A DNA stretch of 15,003 nucleotides, taken from the NCBI GenBank assembly GCA_001751085.1, contig MAXP01000344.1:1-15003 (forward strand). The letters are read 5' to 3'. Positions within the stretch are counted from its first letter, which is position 1; the number at the start of each line of letters is the position of its first letter. A model generated the notes under the pieces. It had not been told where the DNA came from, did not search any database, and saw only the letters and a list, made by a program, of their open reading frames with translations. This document shows, piece by piece, positions 7,826 to 15,003 of this stretch. This stretch comes from Desulfobacterales bacterium C00003060. Its GTDB lineage: Bacteria > Desulfobacterota > Desulfobacteria > Desulfobacterales > C00003060. The translations under genes were made by a program, and so were the position numbers.

Positions 7826-8728
7826 ATGAAAACCCTCATCTGTATTGATGGGCACGTTCATGCCTTGAAAGCTACCAGGCTGGCGGCGAAGTTTGCCTGC
7901 ACCACAAATAGTGAAGCCACCTTCCTGTTTGTTCGAAGATATAGAAAGCATACTCGGGGTTACAACATTCGAGGGAAGGCGACAGAGATATTTGCCAACT
8001 GGAGGGAAGAACTCCCGGAGATGAGGTGTCTGCATGAGGCTGAAAAGGTGTTCGAAAAAGCTCGTGGGTGCAGGGAAAACGAGACAGAGATAGGAAAGCC
8101 GCATAGAGCCCTGGTTCATCTTGGCGGCGGTGTTTTTGAAGAGGGAACGATCCGACTACGTTCTGAAAGCAAGGCTCATCTTAAGATCAGGGAAGGCATC
8201 CCTCACGAAGAGATACTCAGAGAAACCGAGGAAGGCCATTATAGCCTTATCATGTTGGGGATACGCCGTGCTGGTGAATGTCGTTGGTCTGATATTGAGC
8301 ACATTCCTCTAAGTATTGCCGAGAAGGCCCCCTGCCCGGTCATGGTGATAGGCAAGGAATTTGAAGAAGGACAATCCGTATTGTTGTGTATTGGAAAGAA
8401 GGACCCCCCTGAATCAACCTCAGAACTGATCCGAGTCATAGCAACCAGAATGAAAAGTGAGATTGAGGTTCTAACCGTACTTAGGAGCGGTGACTCAACT
8501 TTTCAGTTTTCTAAAAAAAATTCCTCCATGATTGATGAATGGTCAGCGGGTTCTTTGACCGTGAGTCAGAAAGTCCTGACCGGCAAGCCTGCCGATGCGA
8601 TTCTCGAAATGGCACCAGATTATGGTCTGATAGCTTGCTCGTCAAGCGAAAAGCGAAAAAGAAATCGACTGGGCAATGTAACCAAAAAGGTGCTCTGTCG
8701 TCAGTGCAATCTGCTTGTCTTGAGGTAA
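7826..8728 (+). CDS. Tandem universal stress protein (UspA-like)
   Basis: A soluble protein of 300 residues that looks like two Usp folds in series (about 1-177 and 184-300). Domain 1 opens with MKTLICIDG and closes with YSLIMLGIRRAG, then APCPVMVIG (near 168-176). This matches the end of Usp domains, though the glycine-rich nucleotide loop is degenerate. Domain 2 begins SVLLCIG and ends VLCRQCNLLVLR with a TGKPADAIL segment before its core. An insertion of extra charged residues (about 40-110) enlarges domain 1. The frame is open back to a GTG at 7715. I chose 7826 because the Usp fold begins here, GAGG lies five bases upstream, and a promoter candidate lies between the two starts. The role is inferred: stress or energy-state response, possibly linked to the antiporter. 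Confidence 0.85.
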   Translation: MKTLICIDGHVHALKATRLAAKFACTTNSEATFLFVRRYRKHTRGYNIRGKATEIFANWREELPEMRCLHEAEKVFEKARGCRENETEIGKPHRALVHLGGGVFEEGTIRLRSESKAHLKIREGIPHEEILRETEEGHYSLIMLGIRRAGECRWSDIEHIPLSIAEKAPCPVMVIGKEFEEGQSVLLCIGKKDPPESTSELIRVIATRMKSEIEVLTVLRSGDSTFQFSKKNSSMIDEWSAGSLTVSQKVLTGKPADAILEMAPDYGLIACSSSEKRKRNRLGNVTKKVLCRQCNLLVLR

Positions 8729-8746
8729 TCAGTAAGCTCTCAAAAA

Positions 8747-8814
8747 GTTTGGACAAACCTCAAGTTATAGAATCGCTACGCGATTCTATGTAACGCGGCT
8801 TCGCCGCTCCAAAC
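8747..8814 (+). other. Branched hairpin structure after the stress-protein gene
   Basis: GTTTGGA (8747-8753) pairs with TCCAAAC (8808-8814), enclosing two hairpins. One is a 10-bp perfect stem ATAGAATCGC/GCGATTCTAT (8767-8789). The other is GCGGC-TTC-GCCGC (8795-8807). GTTTG can alternatively pair with CAAAC at 8754-8758. There is no T run afterwards, so it is either a terminator of non-standard type, a leader structure for cassette B, or another dispersed repeat. Confidence 0.55.
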
Positions 8815-8836
8815 CTGAATAATTCAACTGAATTTC

Positions 8837-8852
8837 TACAACGTGTTGTAAT
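8837..8852 (+). promoter_or_regulatory. Operator-like dyad over a possible -10 box, upstream of cassette B
   Basis: TACAAC-GT-GTTGTA (8837-8850) is a perfect 6-bp dyad. TGTAAT (8847-8852, five of six) could be a -10 box, with a weak TTCAAC 18 bases upstream. A regulator bound here would cover the promoter. I cannot find this dyad before cassette A. Confidence 0.3.
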
Positions 8853-8865
8853 CATTTATCTTTCC

Positions 8866-8872
8866 AAAGGAG
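8866..8872 (+). promoter_or_regulatory. Ribosome-binding site fixing the GTG start of cassette B gene 1
   Basis: AAAGGAG precedes the GTG at 8882. The same CAAAGG with identical distance to the start is seen at 203-208 before ATG 220 in cassette A, where the following AG has decayed to TA. This fixes the homologous starts. Confidence 0.7.
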
Positions 8873-8881
8873 TTCCTGCCA

Positions 8882-11455
8882 GTGTTTGACTTTTTCAGGA
8901 AGACAAAGGAGCGAAAGGCCCTCAGAGACGAGGAGGACAGGGCGCTTTTTGTACAGCGCTTTAATGCCTTTCGCCAAGTCCTTAAAAGCAACAACGAAGT
9001 ACTGATGACCATGGCCGATATGCAGGAAAAGGCCAGTGGTGGCTTCGTCTTTGACAGGGCCTATGTTCAGTCTTCCTATCAGGCTATGTCCGATGGGGTT
9101 AAGAAAATAATCGACAACCTGAATGTCCTGGGAGATAAAAAATACAAGGGCCTGATTGTTCCATTTCAGAAAACTGATGAGACGATCCGCAAGCAGCTTG
9201 TTGCCAGGGTGGCCATTCCCGAGACCGATCTGGTCCTTCGACTGAAGGAGCTCGGAAAAGAGACCGTGGCCTCGGCTGGCGGCAAGCTTGCCCACATGGC
9301 AGAGCTTGCCAATGTTTTGGGCCTTCCTGTTCCCCCCGGGTTCGTGGTGACGACCTGTGCCTACCAGACCTTTGCCCGGCATAATCAGATCCAGGACGTC
9401 TTGAACGAAAAAACCACCAAGCTTGACATCCGCAATTATGACGAATTGACATCCGCAAGCCAGGAAATGCAGCAACTGGTTAGAAACGGACAAATACCGG
9501 CAGTTCTTCAAAGGGCCATCCTTGATGCATACAGCGGCATGTGTCAAGAGGCGGGGGAGGAGAACATGAGAGTGTCTGTTCGGAGCAGTGCACTCCACGA
9601 AGACATGATGGCCAGTTTTGCAGGCCAGTATGAAACCGCCCTGAATGTTCCTGCTGAGGAGCTCCTGACCCAATACAAGAATATCCTCTCCAGCCAGTTT
9701 ACGCCTCGAGCCCTCTTCTATTACAAGGATAAGGGGTTCCATATCGAAGAAATGGCCATGGCGGTGGGTGTGGTTGCCATGGTCGAGGCCAAAGTTAGCG
9801 GTATCATGTACTCCCGTGATCCCGGCAGCCCACAAGAGAATGCCATATTGATCAATGCGGTGTGGGGGCTCGGGGCCTATGCAGTGGGAGGCGTGGTGCC
9901 CACAGATAACTACAGGGTTTTGGGAGACCGCGAAAGAAAGATCACACGTGAAGAGACAGGTCGCCAGGAAGTTATGCTGGTCGGCGGGCGAGAAGGTGAC
10001 ACTGAGGAGGTCCCCGTACCCAAAGAATTGCGGGGAAAACCGTGCCTGAACAATGAGCAGATCTCTGAGCTTGCCACCTATGCGCGGAAGGTGGAAGCCC
10101 ACTTTGGGCAGCCCCAGGATATGGAGTGGACCATGGACCAAAAGGGTCGATTGTATCTCCTCCAGTCCCGGCCGTTGCGTGTGGCCTCTGCGGAAGCCCT
10201 GGCCGATGAGAAACGGCCAATGGTGCCCAAGGGGTACAAGATTCTTTTGGACAAGGGAACCATTGCTTGCCGCGGTGTTGGGGCAGGCCCTGTCCATGTC
10301 GTCAACCGTGAAGAGGATCTGGCGGATTTTCCTGAGGGTGGCGTACTGGTGGTGAGACACACTCACCCGCAGTTTGCAGTGGTGCTTGAAAAGGCATCCG
10401 CTGTTGTCTCAGACATCGGAACTCTCCTTGGGCACCTGGCCACAGTGGCGAGAGAGTACAGTGTGCCGGCCGTTTTTAGTACTGAGAACGCCACCAAGGT
10501 CCTCAAGAATGGCATGCACGTGACAGTAGATGCAGTCTATGCCAATATCTACGAAGGGATCGTCGAGGAATTGCTGAGGGAAAAAAAGACTGACGATACC
10601 TTTAAGGCGTCTCCTGTCCTAAAGCAACTCCGAGAGATATTGCAAATGATAACCCCTTTGAACCTGACAGATCCCCGGAGCCCGAACTTCAGGCCCACAG
10701 GATGCAAGACGCTCCACGATATTACGAGGTTTGCCCATGAAGTCTCTCTGGAGGCCATGTTTGATCTTAGCAAAAAGAGTCATTTTGCTGCTGAATCGAC
10801 CAAACAATTGGTCTACAAGGTTCCTATGCAGTGGTGGGTTATTGACCTGGAAGATGGTATCAAAGAAGGTGTAAAAGGGAAAAAGGTCAGATATGAAGAG
10901 ATTCAATCTATCCCTATGCGAGCCCTGTGGGAAGGTATGACAGCCGTACCGTGGAAAGGCCCCCCGCCTGTGGACACCAAGGGTTTCCTTTCGGTTATGT
11001 TAACGGCCTCGACAGATCCCAGCATGGATCCTGCGGTTCGGAAAGGATTTGCCGAGAAGAATTATATCATCATCTCGAAGCACTTTTGCAACTTGAGTAG
11101 CCGGCTGGGGTTTCACTTTTCAACAACGGAGGCGTATGTAGATGACAACCCTAATGAAAACTATGTAAGCTTTATCTTCAAAGGTGGCGCGGCCAATGTT
11201 GATCGGAGGGTGAGAAGGGTCCAGTTGATTGGAAAACTCCTGCAGCAGTTTGATTTTCGAACCGAGGTCAAGGAGGATTCACTCTTTGCTCGCCTGGAAG
11301 GCTACGATCAGGATTATGTGAAGGAACGTCTAAAGGTATTAGGACACATCATTATGCATACCAGACAACTCGACATGGGCATGTCGAATGTCGCCAGGGC
11401 TAACTGGTATTATGAAGACATATTGAAAGGGATCGAGTCGATTGTGAGGAAATAG
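8882..11455 (+). CDS. PEP synthase-like protein with ATP-grasp and phosphohistidine domains (cassette B)
   Basis: Paralogue of the protein at 220-2802, 857 residues, by eye about three quarters identical along its length. It has the same order: N-terminal helical part, ATP-binding domain with GGKLAHMAELAN, SVRSSA and PQDMEW, mobile domain with GHLATVAREY (H518), then the unrecognised C-terminal domain of roughly 290 residues containing LGFHFSTTEAYV and NENYVSFIFKGGAA. All ATP-site and histidine motifs are kept in both copies, which argues that both are functional. The PEP/pyruvate barrel is absent as in copy A. The GTG start has a good AAAGGAG site. The gene ends with SIVRK and its stop codon lies just after the ribosome-binding site of the downstream kinase, so the two are translationally coupled. 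Confidence 0.92.
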   Translation: MFDFFRKTKERKALRDEEDRALFVQRFNAFRQVLKSNNEVLMTMADMQEKASGGFVFDRAYVQSSYQAMSDGVKKIIDNLNVLGDKKYKGLIVPFQKTDETIRKQLVARVAIPETDLVLRLKELGKETVASAGGKLAHMAELANVLGLPVPPGFVVTTCAYQTFARHNQIQDVLNEKTTKLDIRNYDELTSASQEMQQLVRNGQIPAVLQRAILDAYSGMCQEAGEENMRVSVRSSALHEDMMASFAGQYETALNVPAEELLTQYKNILSSQFTPRALFYYKDKGFHIEEMAMAVGVVAMVEAKVSGIMYSRDPGSPQENAILINAVWGLGAYAVGGVVPTDNYRVLGDRERKITREETGRQEVMLVGGREGDTEEVPVPKELRGKPCLNNEQISELATYARKVEAHFGQPQDMEWTMDQKGRLYLLQSRPLRVASAEALADEKRPMVPKGYKILLDKGTIACRGVGAGPVHVVNREEDLADFPEGGVLVVRHTHPQFAVVLEKASAVVSDIGTLLGHLATVAREYSVPAVFSTENATKVLKNGMHVTVDAVYANIYEGIVEELLREKKTDDTFKASPVLKQLREILQMITPLNLTDPRSPNFRPTGCKTLHDITRFAHEVSLEAMFDLSKKSHFAAESTKQLVYKVPMQWWVIDLEDGIKEGVKGKKVRYEEIQSIPMRALWEGMTAVPWKGPPPVDTKGFLSVMLTASTDPSMDPAVRKGFAEKNYIIISKHFCNLSSRLGFHFSTTEAYVDDNPNENYVSFIFKGGAANVDRRVRRVQLIGKLLQQFDFRTEVKEDSLFARLEGYDQDYVKERLKVLGHIIMHTRQLDMGMSNVARANWYYEDILKGIESIVRK
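11446..11452 (+). promoter_or_regulatory. Ribosome-binding site inside the upstream stop region, fixing a TTG start
   Basis: GAGGAAA overlaps the last codons of the upstream gene and precedes TTG at 11459. In cassette A the matching block GGAAATAGTC precedes TTG 2855. Conservation of a weak TTG start in both copies suggests kinase synthesis is held low and tied to translation of the upstream gene. Confidence 0.65.
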
Positions 11456-11458
11456 TCC

Positions 11459-12793
11459 TTGAAGAAACACTTCAAATGCTTTGCCCGAAAACGGGGCCTG
11501 CGCCTTATGACCGTCGTCATCATGGTTCTCCTGGTCGGTGCAGTAATACACACCGTGTACGTGAGCCAATCGATGATACAGGGTGCATTCGTTGCCGCCG
11601 TGGTTATTGCATTAGTAGCCTTTTTCACCGCAAACGAAAGGGCCTGGCTGCGAACCCTTCAATACGAGGTCAAAGAAAAGACGAAGGACCTGGAGCACTA
11701 TGCCAGGAAGCTTAGACGTTCTGAGGAAAGATATCGCTCTCTGGTAGAGTCGGCCGATGACCTGATCTATACGATAGGCAAAGATTGTAATGTCTTGTCT
11801 GCCAATCAATATGGCAGGAAACTCGTGGGACAACGGTCTGAGGACGTCATCGGCAAGAATATAAGTAACTTTATCGAATATGAAGGCGATAATGGTGTCC
11901 ATTCGATCGTTGCAAGGATTTTCGAAACCTCGGAGACTATTCTGCGAGAAGAGAAGGTAAAGATAGGGGATAAGGGGTATTGGCTCGACACAAAATACAG
12001 GCCTGTGCGACCAGACCAGGGTGAGGTAAATGCGGTTCTGGTGATTTCACGGGATATCACGGAACAGAAGAGGATGGAAGAACAGTTTTTTCACACGGCA
12101 AAACTGGCATCTATGGGGTCTCTTTCGGCCGGCGTTGCCCATGAAATGAACAACCCGATTGCCATTATCCTGGGTTTTACGGAACTATTGCTGGAAAGGA
12201 CCCCTGAGAATTCCAAAGAGTATGAAATTCTCAAGACCATTGAAAGGCAAGGAAACAACTGTAAGAGGATCGTCGAAAATCTCCTTGCTTTTGCCAGGAT
12301 TCCCAAAAAGACCACCACAGTGACTGATGTGGTTGACGACCTACAAAATGTTGTCAATGTGGTTATGAATACCCTGCTGACCAAGAAGGTAGACCTCAAG
12401 ACCGACATAGAAGAAACTTTCCCCACAGTGAGAGCGGACGGCCGGCAGCTCGAACAGGTCTTCTTGAACATTATTAACAATGCGGTGGCAGCTATGGATG
12501 GCGGGGGAATCCTGACCATCTCAGCACACCGTTCCGGCGATATGGTCAGTATATCCTTCAGCGATACAGGCCGTGGCATATCCCCGGAGAATATGGACAG
12601 GATATTTGAACCGTTCTTTACCACCAAAGGAGAGGGAACAGGGTTGGGTCTTTCTGTGAGCTACGACATTGTGAAAAAGTTTGGAGGGGATATTCTGGTC
12701 AAAAGCCAAACCAGAGAGGAAGGCAAGGAGGCCAGGACCACCTTTACGGTGTTACTACCTGTGGCAGATGGGCAAGATCGTGAATCGGTTTAG
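11459..12793 (+). CDS. Sensor-less membrane histidine kinase: two TM, PAS, HisKA, HATPase (cassette B)
   Basis: Paralogue of the 749-residue kinase but only 444 residues. The first helix (about 14-33) and the second (about 39-57) are joined by only a few residues (around VYVSQS). The double-Cache domain present in copy A has been removed cleanly, about 296 residues in frame: V33-Y34 here aligns with V329-Y330 there. Downstream everything is kept: the coiled coil, PAS (about 90-200), phospho-acceptor H228 in VAHEMNNP, N box 337-342, DTGRG near 369, FEPFFTT and GEGTGLGLS. The ATP lid is two residues shorter (TTKGEG versus TTKKVGEG). It should be an active kinase that can sense only through its membrane helices, its PAS domain or partner proteins. 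The gap to the receiver is 38 bases. Confidence 0.93.
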   Translation: MKKHFKCFARKRGLRLMTVVIMVLLVGAVIHTVYVSQSMIQGAFVAAVVIALVAFFTANERAWLRTLQYEVKEKTKDLEHYARKLRRSEERYRSLVESADDLIYTIGKDCNVLSANQYGRKLVGQRSEDVIGKNISNFIEYEGDNGVHSIVARIFETSETILREEKVKIGDKGYWLDTKYRPVRPDQGEVNAVLVISRDITEQKRMEEQFFHTAKLASMGSLSAGVAHEMNNPIAIILGFTELLLERTPENSKEYEILKTIERQGNNCKRIVENLLAFARIPKKTTTVTDVVDDLQNVVNVVMNTLLTKKVDLKTDIEETFPTVRADGRQLEQVFLNIINNAVAAMDGGGILTISAHRSGDMVSISFSDTGRGISPENMDRIFEPFFTTKGEGTGLGLSVSYDIVKKFGGDILVKSQTREEGKEARTTFTVLLPVADGQDRESV

Positions 12794-12831
12794 CCGGTTT
12801 AGCCCGCATATCAAAACAAAAGGAGAAGATT

Positions 12832-13245
12832 ATGGCTGAAAAGATATTAGTCGTTGACGATGAACTCGACATGCTGATGCTGTTGAGGATGATCATTGAA
12901 GACAACACCGACCATGAGGTGGAGACGACGAACAACCCGTCCGAAGCGCTAAAAATGGTCAGGGAAAACGATTTCGACCTGGTCATATCCGACCTAAAGA
13001 TGCCCGGCATGAACGGGATGGAGCTCTATGATGAAATCAAAGAGATAAACCCTGATCTTCCCCTGATCGTAGTCACGGCCTATGGTTCCCTTGAAACAGC
13101 CGACGAGGCCATGAAAAAGGGGGTTGCCGACTTCCTCACAAAACCTTTCAGAAAAGACGGTATCCTTTTTACGATCAACAGGGTCCTGGAACTTGCCCGC
13201 GTGAAAAGGGAAAACATAGAGCTAAGAAAAAAGTTAAGCGCATAG
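12832..13245 (+). CDS. Single-domain response regulator (cassette B)
   Basis: A 137-residue receiver with D9-D10, D54 in VISDLKMPGMNG, T82 and K104, and no output domain. Its first 38 residues differ from copy A at one position only (I8V). Changes cluster at 61-81, between the phosphorylation loop and beta-4, so the kinase-facing first helix is unchanged while a possible output surface differs. AAAGGAG lies 8 bases before the ATG. It is the last gene of the cassette; hairpins follow at once. Confidence 0.94.
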   Translation: MAEKILVVDDELDMLMLLRMIIEDNTDHEVETTNNPSEALKMVRENDFDLVISDLKMPGMNGMELYDEIKEINPDLPLIVVTAYGSLETADEAMKKGVADFLTKPFRKDGILFTINRVLELARVKRENIELRKKLSA

Positions 13246-13248
13246 AGA

Positions 13249-13289
13249 CCCTTAACGCAGGAAGGTTTCGCATGCGCATGCGCTAAGGG
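13249..13289 (+). terminator. Hairpin after cassette B containing a 14-bp perfect palindrome
   Basis: CCCTTAACGC (13249-13258) pairs with GCGCTAAGGG (13280-13289) with one mismatch, starting four bases after the receiver stop. CGCATGCGCATGCG (13269-13282) is a perfect palindrome overlapping its right arm. There is no clear T run. Confidence 0.4.
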
Positions 13290-13296
13290 ATTTGGG

Positions 13297-13327
13297 ATAC
13301 GGCAGGGCCTTGGTGGCCCTGCCGTAT
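13297..13327. terminator. Bidirectional terminator-like hairpin between convergent genes
   Basis: A perfect 13-bp stem ATACGGCAGGGCC with loop TTGGT and the inverse arm at 13315-13327. It sits between the converging receiver gene and the minus-strand membrane-protein gene. No U run follows on either strand, so the assignment rests on stem strength and position. Confidence 0.6.
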
Positions 13328-13344
13328 TAGCACTCCCACCTAAC

Positions 13345-14031
13345 TTAATGCTCCAGCTTCATGCCCCATCCTTCAAACATGAACATAATGGCAAACCCGT
13401 ACCACAGGGTGTACCCAACATAAAAAATCAAGGAAAAGATGACAAGGCCAATACGGTCGCCGATCTTCTGAGGTTCCACTTTGTAGAAGTTGTAGGAACA
13501 CTCCACAGCCTTCGTCCCTACAGTAGCAACCATCTTGGCCTCTTTGAATTTTCCCTGCTTCTTCAAGTCGTTATCCATCGCCTTGCATGCCTTCCACCAG
13601 TTGAAGAGGACCCGCTTTTCGTTGTAGCCGTATTTGTCGTAGATAGCTTGCCCATCATTTCTGTACATGTCCTCTGAATCTGCAAGGCAGTTGTCAAGGA
13701 TATTGCCCAGGTCACCGCTAACCTTTAACTCGGCACCTGATATATCTACCGTGGCTCCGCCCTTCTCAAAGAGCGGAGCCGTCTGGCCGGCCTGCTCCTC
13801 GTTTGCCATGATCAGAGTCATGTCCACAGGATCTCCGATGAACTTCTCGGTTGCTTCCTTGACCTTTGGGATATAGTAGGCCGAGCCCTTTGATATGGTG
13901 TTGTACAAGTCGTCTAAGTATTCAAGACCGTTCTGGCCCTTGAAAACAGGCGAGAATATGATGATCAGCACAACGATAAACGCCGCCATCATTCCAAGGC
14001 CGCCATAGAACTCTTTCTTGTTCGCAATCAT
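13345..14031 (-). CDS. Two-helix membrane protein of unknown function coupled to TauE/SafE permease
   Basis: 228 residues with one hydrophobic helix at about 11-30 and another at about 194-219. The hydrophilic region between them (about 31-190) probably lies in the periplasm. It contains three cysteines (C115, C149, C178) and an aromatic, charged stretch VLFNWWKACKAMDND. I know no domain here. The ATG overlaps the stop of the upstream permease (ATGA), with AGGAGG seven bases before it on the minus strand, so the two proteins are made together. It probably serves as an accessory subunit or periplasmic partner of the permease; this is inference from context. Confidence 0.8.
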   Translation of the reverse strand: MIANKKEFYGGLGMMAAFIVVLIIIFSPVFKGQNGLEYLDDLYNTISKGSAYYIPKVKEATEKFIGDPVDMTLIMANEEQAGQTAPLFEKGGATVDISGAELKVSGDLGNILDNCLADSEDMYRNDGQAIYDKYGYNEKRVLFNWWKACKAMDNDLKKQGKFKEAKMVATVGTKAVECSYNFYKVEPQKIGDRIGLVIFSLIFYVGYTLWYGFAIMFMFEGWGMKLEH

Positions 14032-15003
14032 GTTCTCGCCTCCTCTCCCTTCAGGACTCTAATATTTTTAAGGAACGTGATGGTCACCCAGGCTGCAAAT
14101 CCCCCGATGACAATAAAAAAGGCCCAGACCCCGATGTCTGCTAACACGGTGCCCGTCTGTTTTGATATGGGGATATAACCCATCTCTCCCAACTTGCCCG
14201 GCAGGGCAAAGACACGGTTGATAAAACCGGCCAAAATGGCCAGGGCGTAAAATCCACGGATCATGATGCCCTTCACCACCTTTGTCACCATTGCCCCGAT
14301 CTGGATACCGATCAAGGACCCTAAAAGCATGCCCATGGCCAGGGTGTAGAAGATAAACCCGTAGATAGCGTACTGGCCTATTGCGGCATAGCTTGCCGTG
14401 AAGATGATCTGAAAAATGTCGGTTCCCACCGTGGTCATGGAGGAAACACCCATGACATAGACGAATATGGGGAAGGTCACAAAGCCGCCCCCAACCCCCA
14501 TAATGGCGGCCAAAAACCCGACAAAGAAACCGGAAATGACCAGGAACAACCATGAAATCCCGCGCCCGCCAGGAACAAAGTCGTGATCGAACTTGATCAT
14601 GGGAGGAAGCTTGATGGATTGAATCTTTTTGGGCAGGGCACCCATCTCGGCCCCTTCATCCTTTCCACCGTGGCCACCTGTATCCTCCCCTGCTGGGGCC
14701 TTCCTCGCCTTGAGATAGTCCATCATGGAGTAGATTCCCAAAAAGCCCAGCATGATGACATATACAGTCGTGATAAAGGCATCACTCAGCACGGGATTGA
14801 TCTCGTAGATCACGCGGTTAATCCACCCGCCAACTGTCGCTCCCGTGATGGAGCCGATCAAGAAGACCCCGGCAAGGCCCACACAGACATTTCCAAGCTT
14901 TCTGTGGATCACACTCCCCATGATCGCCTTGGCAAAGATGTGGAAGAGGTCTGTTCCGACAACCAGGATGCCCTTGATGCCTGCGCTCATCAGGGCTGGA
15001 GTA
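14028..15003 (-). CDS. TauE/SafE-family anion permease, N-terminus beyond the window
   Basis: The frame is open to the window edge (about 325 codons seen; the residues before the internal Met at 14990 read TPAL), so the start is missing. The hydrophobic segments occur in two related halves. The first holds VVGTDLFHIFAKAIMG and the second GVGGGFVTFPIFVYVMGV with TVGTDIFQIIF, the internal duplication expected of TauE/SafE permeases. A hydrophilic loop of some 50 residues with GEDTGGHGGKDEG joins the halves. The family exports sulfite or sulfonates or related anions; the substrate here is unknown. In a likely sulfate reducer a sulfur oxyanion is the obvious guess. It is the upstream gene of a coupled pair. 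Confidence 0.88.
   Translation of the reverse strand, partial: TPALMSAGIKGILVVGTDLFHIFAKAIMGSVIHRKLGNVCVGLAGVFLIGSITGATVGGWINRVIYEINPVLSDAFITTVYVIMLGFLGIYSMMDYLKARKAPAGEDTGGHGGKDEGAEMGALPKKIQSIKLPPMIKFDHDFVPGGRGISWLFLVISGFFVGFLAAIMGVGGGFVTFPIFVYVMGVSSMTTVGTDIFQIIFTASYAAIGQYAIYGFIFYTLAMGMLLGSLIGIQIGAMVTKVVKGIMIRGFYALAILAGFINRVFALPGKLGEMGYIPISKQTGTVLADIGVWAFFIVIGGFAAWVTITFLKNIRVLKGEEART

Noticed and set aside
8852..10366. A 504-codon open frame on the minus strand opposite the cassette B PEP-synthase-like gene
   Set aside because: It lies wholly antisense to a strongly supported gene. Its counterpart opposite cassette A is broken by stops, and the partial similarity between the two antisense frames is explained by paralogy of the sense genes.

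Overview
The window reads as chromosome of a Desulfobacterota (delta-proteobacterial, probably sulfate-reducing) bacterium. This is inferred from the mid-GC composition, the style of the PEP-synthase-like proteins paired with NtrB-type kinases, and a TauE/SafE permease coupled to a two-helix membrane protein. No rRNA, tRNA, CRISPR array or intact insertion sequence is visible.

Layout: (1) 1-192 holds a long imperfect palindrome. (2) Cassette A, 220-5981, plus strand: a PEP-synthase-like protein (ATP-grasp plus phosphohistidine swivel domain plus an unrecognised C-terminal domain), a membrane histidine kinase with a periplasmic double-Cache sensor and PAS domain, and a stand-alone CheY-like receiver. 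A nested palindromic element of about 460 bp separates its kinase and receiver. (3) 5982-6416 holds a possible small minus-strand gene with a slippery A8G6 run, and a good sigma-70-type promoter for the next gene. (4) 6417-8728: a CPA2-type cation/proton antiporter and a tandem universal-stress protein. (5) Cassette B, 8882-13245: a second, diverged copy of the same three genes in the same order, compact and without the repeats. Its kinase has lost the whole periplasmic sensor (about 296 residues) but keeps both membrane helices, PAS and catalytic core. (6) 13249-13327: hairpins between convergent transcription units. (7) 13345-15003, minus strand: an uncharacterised membrane-anchored protein coupled by an ATGA overlap to a TauE/SafE permease that runs off the window edge.

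The most notable content is the duplicated PEP-synthase-like / histidine kinase / single-domain receiver cassette. The first protein keeps the nucleotide-binding half and the phospho-acceptor histidine of PEP synthase, but has no recognisable PEP/pyruvate barrel. It is always next to a kinase and a receiver. I propose, as inference only, a signalling module in which an ATP-dependent phosphohistidine protein and a two-component pair act together. The two copies keep nearly identical kinase-receiver interfaces, so cross-talk between a sensing kinase (A) and a sensor-less kinase (B) is plausible. The antiporter and stress protein between them may be passengers or targets of the module.
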